A DNA stretch of 64,000 nucleotides, from contig JAGIAZ010000001.1 in assembly GCA_017744605.1 (NCBI GenBank), forward strand, positions 1 to 64,000, given 5' to 3'. The DNA comes from Sphingobium sp. Lineage in GTDB: Bacteria; Pseudomonadota; Alphaproteobacteria; Sphingomonadales; Sphingomonadaceae. A program made the position numbers and the translations under genes. The notes below the pieces were generated by a model. It had not been told where the DNA came from. It was given only the letters and a program-made list of their open reading frames with translations, and did no database searches. Shown piece after piece: positions 61,339 to 64,000 of this stretch (positions within the stretch are counted from its first letter, which is position 1; the number at the start of each line of letters is the position of its first letter).

Positions 61339-62502
61339 ATGAGGATGCAGGACAAAACTCCGTTCATGGCCAGCGCGCTGGCGATCGGTTTCGCGCTGGT
61401 CCTGGCGCTGACGTCCGGCGCGGCGCAGGCGGCAGAGGTAAGCCAGGCGCCGGCAGGCGCGCTTGCCGATGGCACCCCGCTGCACGCCATCACGCTCACC
61501 GCACAGAATGGCGTATCCGCCGTGATCCTCACTTATGGCGCGACGCTACAAAAGCTGATCGGCCCGGATCGACAGGGCAAGCGCGCGGACGTGCTGCTCG
61601 GCTATGACGACGCGGCAGGTTACGTTGCCCGGCCCAATTATTTCGGCGTCACCGTGGGGCGCTATGCCAATCGCATCGCCGGCGCCAGCTTCGCGCTGGA
61701 TGGCAAGACATACCAGCTCAACCGCAATGACGGCACAAACAGCCTGCACGGCGGCGGGCGCGGGTTCGACAAGGTCGTGTGGACAGTGGGGGCCGTCACA
61801 TCCGGCCCGAAGGCGAGCGTCGTACTGAGCTATACCAGCCCCGACGGCGATTCCGGCTATCCCGGCAAGCTCGACGCGACCGTCACCTACACGCTCGACG
61901 AGTCCGGCAATCTCGGCATCAGTTTCGAAGCGCGGACGGACAAGCCGACGATCGTCAACATGACCAATCACGCGATCTTCAACCTCGCCGGAGAAGGCGC
62001 GCCGGATGGGGCGATGAACGCGCGGCTGACCATTCCCGCCGCGCACTACACGCCGGTTGACGCGCGGCTCATCCCCACCGGGGAGCGCCGCGCCGTGCAG
62101 GGCACTGTCTTCGATTTCCGCAAGCCCCGGCGCGTCGCGGATGGACTGCGGGACGGCAAGGATCAGCAGATCGTCTATGGCCGCGGCTATGATCACAATT
62201 TCGCGCTGGACAAGGGGGTGACCGCCCGGCCCGAGTTGGTTGCCCGGCTGGAAGATCCTGCCTCGGGCCGCGTGCTCGATGTGCTCTCCACCGAGCCGGG
62301 CGTGCAATTCTACACGGGCAATTTCCTGGATGGGACATTGGTCGGCAAGCGGGGGCATCTCTATCGGATGGGTGACGGCATCGCGCTGGAGCCGCAGAAA
62401 TTCCCCGATGCGCCGAACCAGCCCGCTTTCGTGTCCGCCCGGGTCGATCCCGGCAAGCCATATCGACACGACATGATCTATCGCCTTTCCGTTTCACGCT
62501 GA
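61339..62502 (+). CDS. galM: Aldose 1-epimerase, exported
   Basis: 387 residues with a signal peptide (to about residue 32, AAQA). Motifs are GVTVGRYANRIAGASF, NDGTNSLHGGGRGFD, catalytic His in VNMTNHAIFNLAGEG, YDHNFALDKG and catalytic Glu in GIALEPQKFPDAPN. It interconverts alpha and beta anomers of galactose, xylose or arabinose in the periplasm, ready for the C1 dehydrogenases. ATG 61339 or 61345 are both possible. The XylD-like dehydratase gene follows after nine bases. Confidence 0.93.
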   Translation: MRMQDKTPFMASALAIGFALVLALTSGAAQAAEVSQAPAGALADGTPLHAITLTAQNGVSAVILTYGATLQKLIGPDRQGKRADVLLGYDDAAGYVARPNYFGVTVGRYANRIAGASFALDGKTYQLNRNDGTNSLHGGGRGFDKVVWTVGAVTSGPKASVVLSYTSPDGDSGYPGKLDATVTYTLDESGNLGISFEARTDKPTIVNMTNHAIFNLAGEGAPDGAMNARLTIPAAHYTPVDARLIPTGERRAVQGTVFDFRKPRRVADGLRDGKDQQIVYGRGYDHNFALDKGVTARPELVARLEDPASGRVLDVLSTEPGVQFYTGNFLDGTLVGKRGHLYRMGDGIALEPQKFPDAPNQPAFVSARVDPGKPYRHDMIYRLSVSR

Positions 62503-62511
62503 GCGAATTCC

Positions 62512-64000
62512 ATGACCACCGACACCCCGAAGCTACGCTCGCGCGCATGGTTCGATAACCCCGACAATATCGACATGACCGCGCTCTATCTGGAGCGATA
62601 TCTCAACTTCGGCCTGAGCCTCGCCGAACTGCGCTCCGGCAAGCCGATCATCGGCATTGCCCAGACCGGCAGTGACCTCTCGCCCTGCAATCGGCATCAT
62701 CTCGTGCTGGCCGAGCGCCTGCGAGAGGGCATTCGCGAGGCGGGCGGCATCGCCATCGAATTTCCCGTCCACCCCATTCAGGAAACCGGCAAACGGCCGA
62801 CGGCCGGACTGGATCGCAACCTCGCCTATCTCGGCCTTGTCGAGGCGCTTTATGGCTATCCGCTGGATGGGGTCGTGCTCACGACCGGCTGCGACAAGAC
62901 CACGCCTGCCTGCCTGATGGCGGCGGCGACCGTGAACATTCCGGCCATCGCGCTCTCCGTCGGGCCAATGCTCAATGGCTGGCATGAGGGCGAACGCACC
63001 GGATCGGGCACGATCGTCTGGAAAGCGCGGGAGCTGTTGGCGGCGGGCAAGATCGATGATGAAGGGTTCATCAAGCTGGTGGCGTCGTCCGCGCCCTCGA
63101 CCGGCTATTGCAATACCATGGGCACGGCGACGACCATGAACTCGCTGGCGGAGGCGCTGGGCATGATGCTGCCCGGCTCCGCCGCCATTCCGGCGCCCTA
63201 TCGCGATCGGCAGGAGTGCGCCTATCATACCGGCAAGCGCATCGTGGAGATGGTGTACGAGGATCTGAAGCCCTCGGACATTCTCACGCTGGATGCCTTT
63301 CACAACGCCATCGTCGTCAATTCCGCGATCGGCGGTTCGACCAATGCGCCCATCCATCTGGCGGCGGTCGCGCGCCATATCGGCGTCGAGCTGCCGCTCA
63401 AGGATTGGGAGACATTTGGACATAAGGTACCCCTGCTGGTCAATCTCCAGCCGGCGGGCGAGTATCTGGGCGAGGATTATTATCGCGCGGGTGGCGTGCC
63501 CGCCGTCGTCGCCCAGCTCATGGCGCAAGGCCTGATCCGCGAAGGCGCGCTGACGGTCAACGGCAGCACGATTGGCGGGAATTGCAAGGATGCGCGCATC
63601 GCCGACGAGCGGGTCATTCGGCCATTCGTGCAGCCGGTGCGTAAGGAGGCGGGGTTCCTCGTCCTCTCGGGCAATCTGTTCGACGCGGCGATCATGAAGA
63701 CGAGCGTGATCGGCGAGGAATTCCGCACGCGCTATCTCAACAATCCCGACGATCCCAATGCCTTCGAGGGGACGGCCGTCATATTCGATGGGCCTGAGGA
63801 CTATCATGCGCGCATCGACGATCCGTCGCTGGGCATCACGCCCGACACGCTGCTGTTCATGCGCGGCGCCGGGCCGGTGGGCTATCCGGGCGCGGCGGAG
63901 GTCGTGAACATGCGTCCGCCAGCCTATCTCATCACGGAAGGGGTGCTCGCGCTGCCCTGCATTGGCGATGGCCGCCAGTCCGGCACCAGCGGCAGCCCGT
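62512..64000 (+). CDS. xylD: D-xylonate/L-arabinonate dehydratase (IlvD/EDD family), partial at right edge
   Basis: 496 complete codons, still open at the window end (the family has about 590 residues). It starts [20 protein letters not shown] and keeps the XylD-type iron-sulphur ligand stretches [30 protein letters not shown] and [15 protein letters not shown], and also [16 protein letters not shown] and [11 protein letters not shown]. It dehydrates xylonate or arabinonate to the 2-keto-3-deoxy acid used by XylX or the AraD1-like protein. It is probably co-transcribed with galM (9-base gap). It supplies the step missing from the xylX operon 37 kb away. Confidence 0.92.
   Translation, partial: MTTDTPKLRSRAWFDNPDNIDMTALYLERYLNFGLSLAELRSGKPIIGIAQTGSDLSPCNRHHLVLAERLREGIREAGGIAIEFPVHPIQETGKRPTAGLDRNLAYLGLVEALYGYPLDGVVLTTGCDKTTPACLMAAATVNIPAIALSVGPMLNGWHEGERTGSGTIVWKARELLAAGKIDDEGFIKLVASSAPSTGYCNTMGTATTMNSLAEALGMMLPGSAAIPAPYRDRQECAYHTGKRIVEMVYEDLKPSDILTLDAFHNAIVVNSAIGGSTNAPIHLAAVARHIGVELPLKDWETFGHKVPLLVNLQPAGEYLGEDYYRAGGVPAVVAQLMAQGLIREGALTVNGSTIGGNCKDARIADERVIRPFVQPVRKEAGFLVLSGNLFDAAIMKTSVIGEEFRTRYLNNPDDPNAFEGTAVIFDGPEDYHARIDDPSLGITPDTLLFMRGAGPVGYPGAAEVVNMRPPAYLITEGVLALPCIGDGRQSGTSGSP

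Noticed and set aside
62533..63807. 424-codon minus-strand frame opposite the XylD-like gene
   Set aside because: The plus strand is open from 62512 to the edge with the iron-sulphur dehydratase motifs; the minus frame has shadow composition.
1..64000. Genomic island, prophage or transposon boundaries
   Set aside because: No integrase, transposase, tRNA gene, long direct repeat or abrupt base-composition change was seen; the polysaccharide locus has the same codon style as its neighbours.

Overview
The window comes from a GC-rich alphaproteobacterium of the sphingomonad type (Sphingomonas, Sphingobium or Novosphingobium). The reasons are the codon bias, xyl genes that resemble Caulobacter xylXBCD, and a carbohydrate locus built on a TonB receptor, a tryptophan halogenase, SapC and a cupin-like protein with no SusD. 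No rRNA, tRNA, CRISPR array, insertion sequence or prophage was seen.

Housekeeping and mixed region (1-15.9 kb): the 3' end of clpX with its terminator, a family 4 glycosyltransferase, a secreted protein of unknown function, folD, a Pal-type OmpA lipoprotein, and a KdpE/KdpD-like two-component pair without kdpFABC. Next come a 4'-phosphopantetheinyl transferase translationally coupled to a Pls/PosA-type single-module synthetase (adenylation, carrier, six membrane segments, three tandem beta-helix acyltransferase units). These are followed by two split-barrel (PPOX) proteins, one fused to GAF and a winged helix, an arylamine N-acetyltransferase with a Cys-His-Glu triad, and a small membrane protein.

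Plant polysaccharide region (15.9 kb to the right edge, continuing beyond it): a nearly continuous locus for arabinoxylan-type hemicellulose. Extracytoplasmic enzymes are three GH43 proteins, GH9, GH95, GH3, a GH141-like beta-helix protein, GH27, GH51, a CE1-type esterase and a CE20-type acetylesterase. Uptake is by a TonB-dependent receptor and two MFS sugar transporters. Released xylose can enter two routes encoded here: isomerase/xylulokinase, and the oxidative Weimberg route (dehydrogenase, lactonase, XylD-like dehydratase, XylX, alpha-ketoglutarate semialdehyde dehydrogenase). Arabinose and galactose are probably oxidised by the Gfo/Idh/MocA dehydrogenase. KDG kinase plus KDPG/KDPGal aldolase complete a DeLey-Doudoroff or Entner-Doudoroff branch.

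Regulation: six near-identical palindromes with the core (T/G)AGCGCTA sit at the promoters or starts of five transcription units across 33 kb. A LacI-family repressor gene lies inside the locus, so it looks like one regulon. A GntR/FadR-type regulator with no conventional start codon is a second candidate regulator. A strong intrinsic terminator directly after the TonB receptor gene probably sets a high receptor to enzyme ratio. A truncated esterase gene next to the GH43 end shows that the locus has lost parts.
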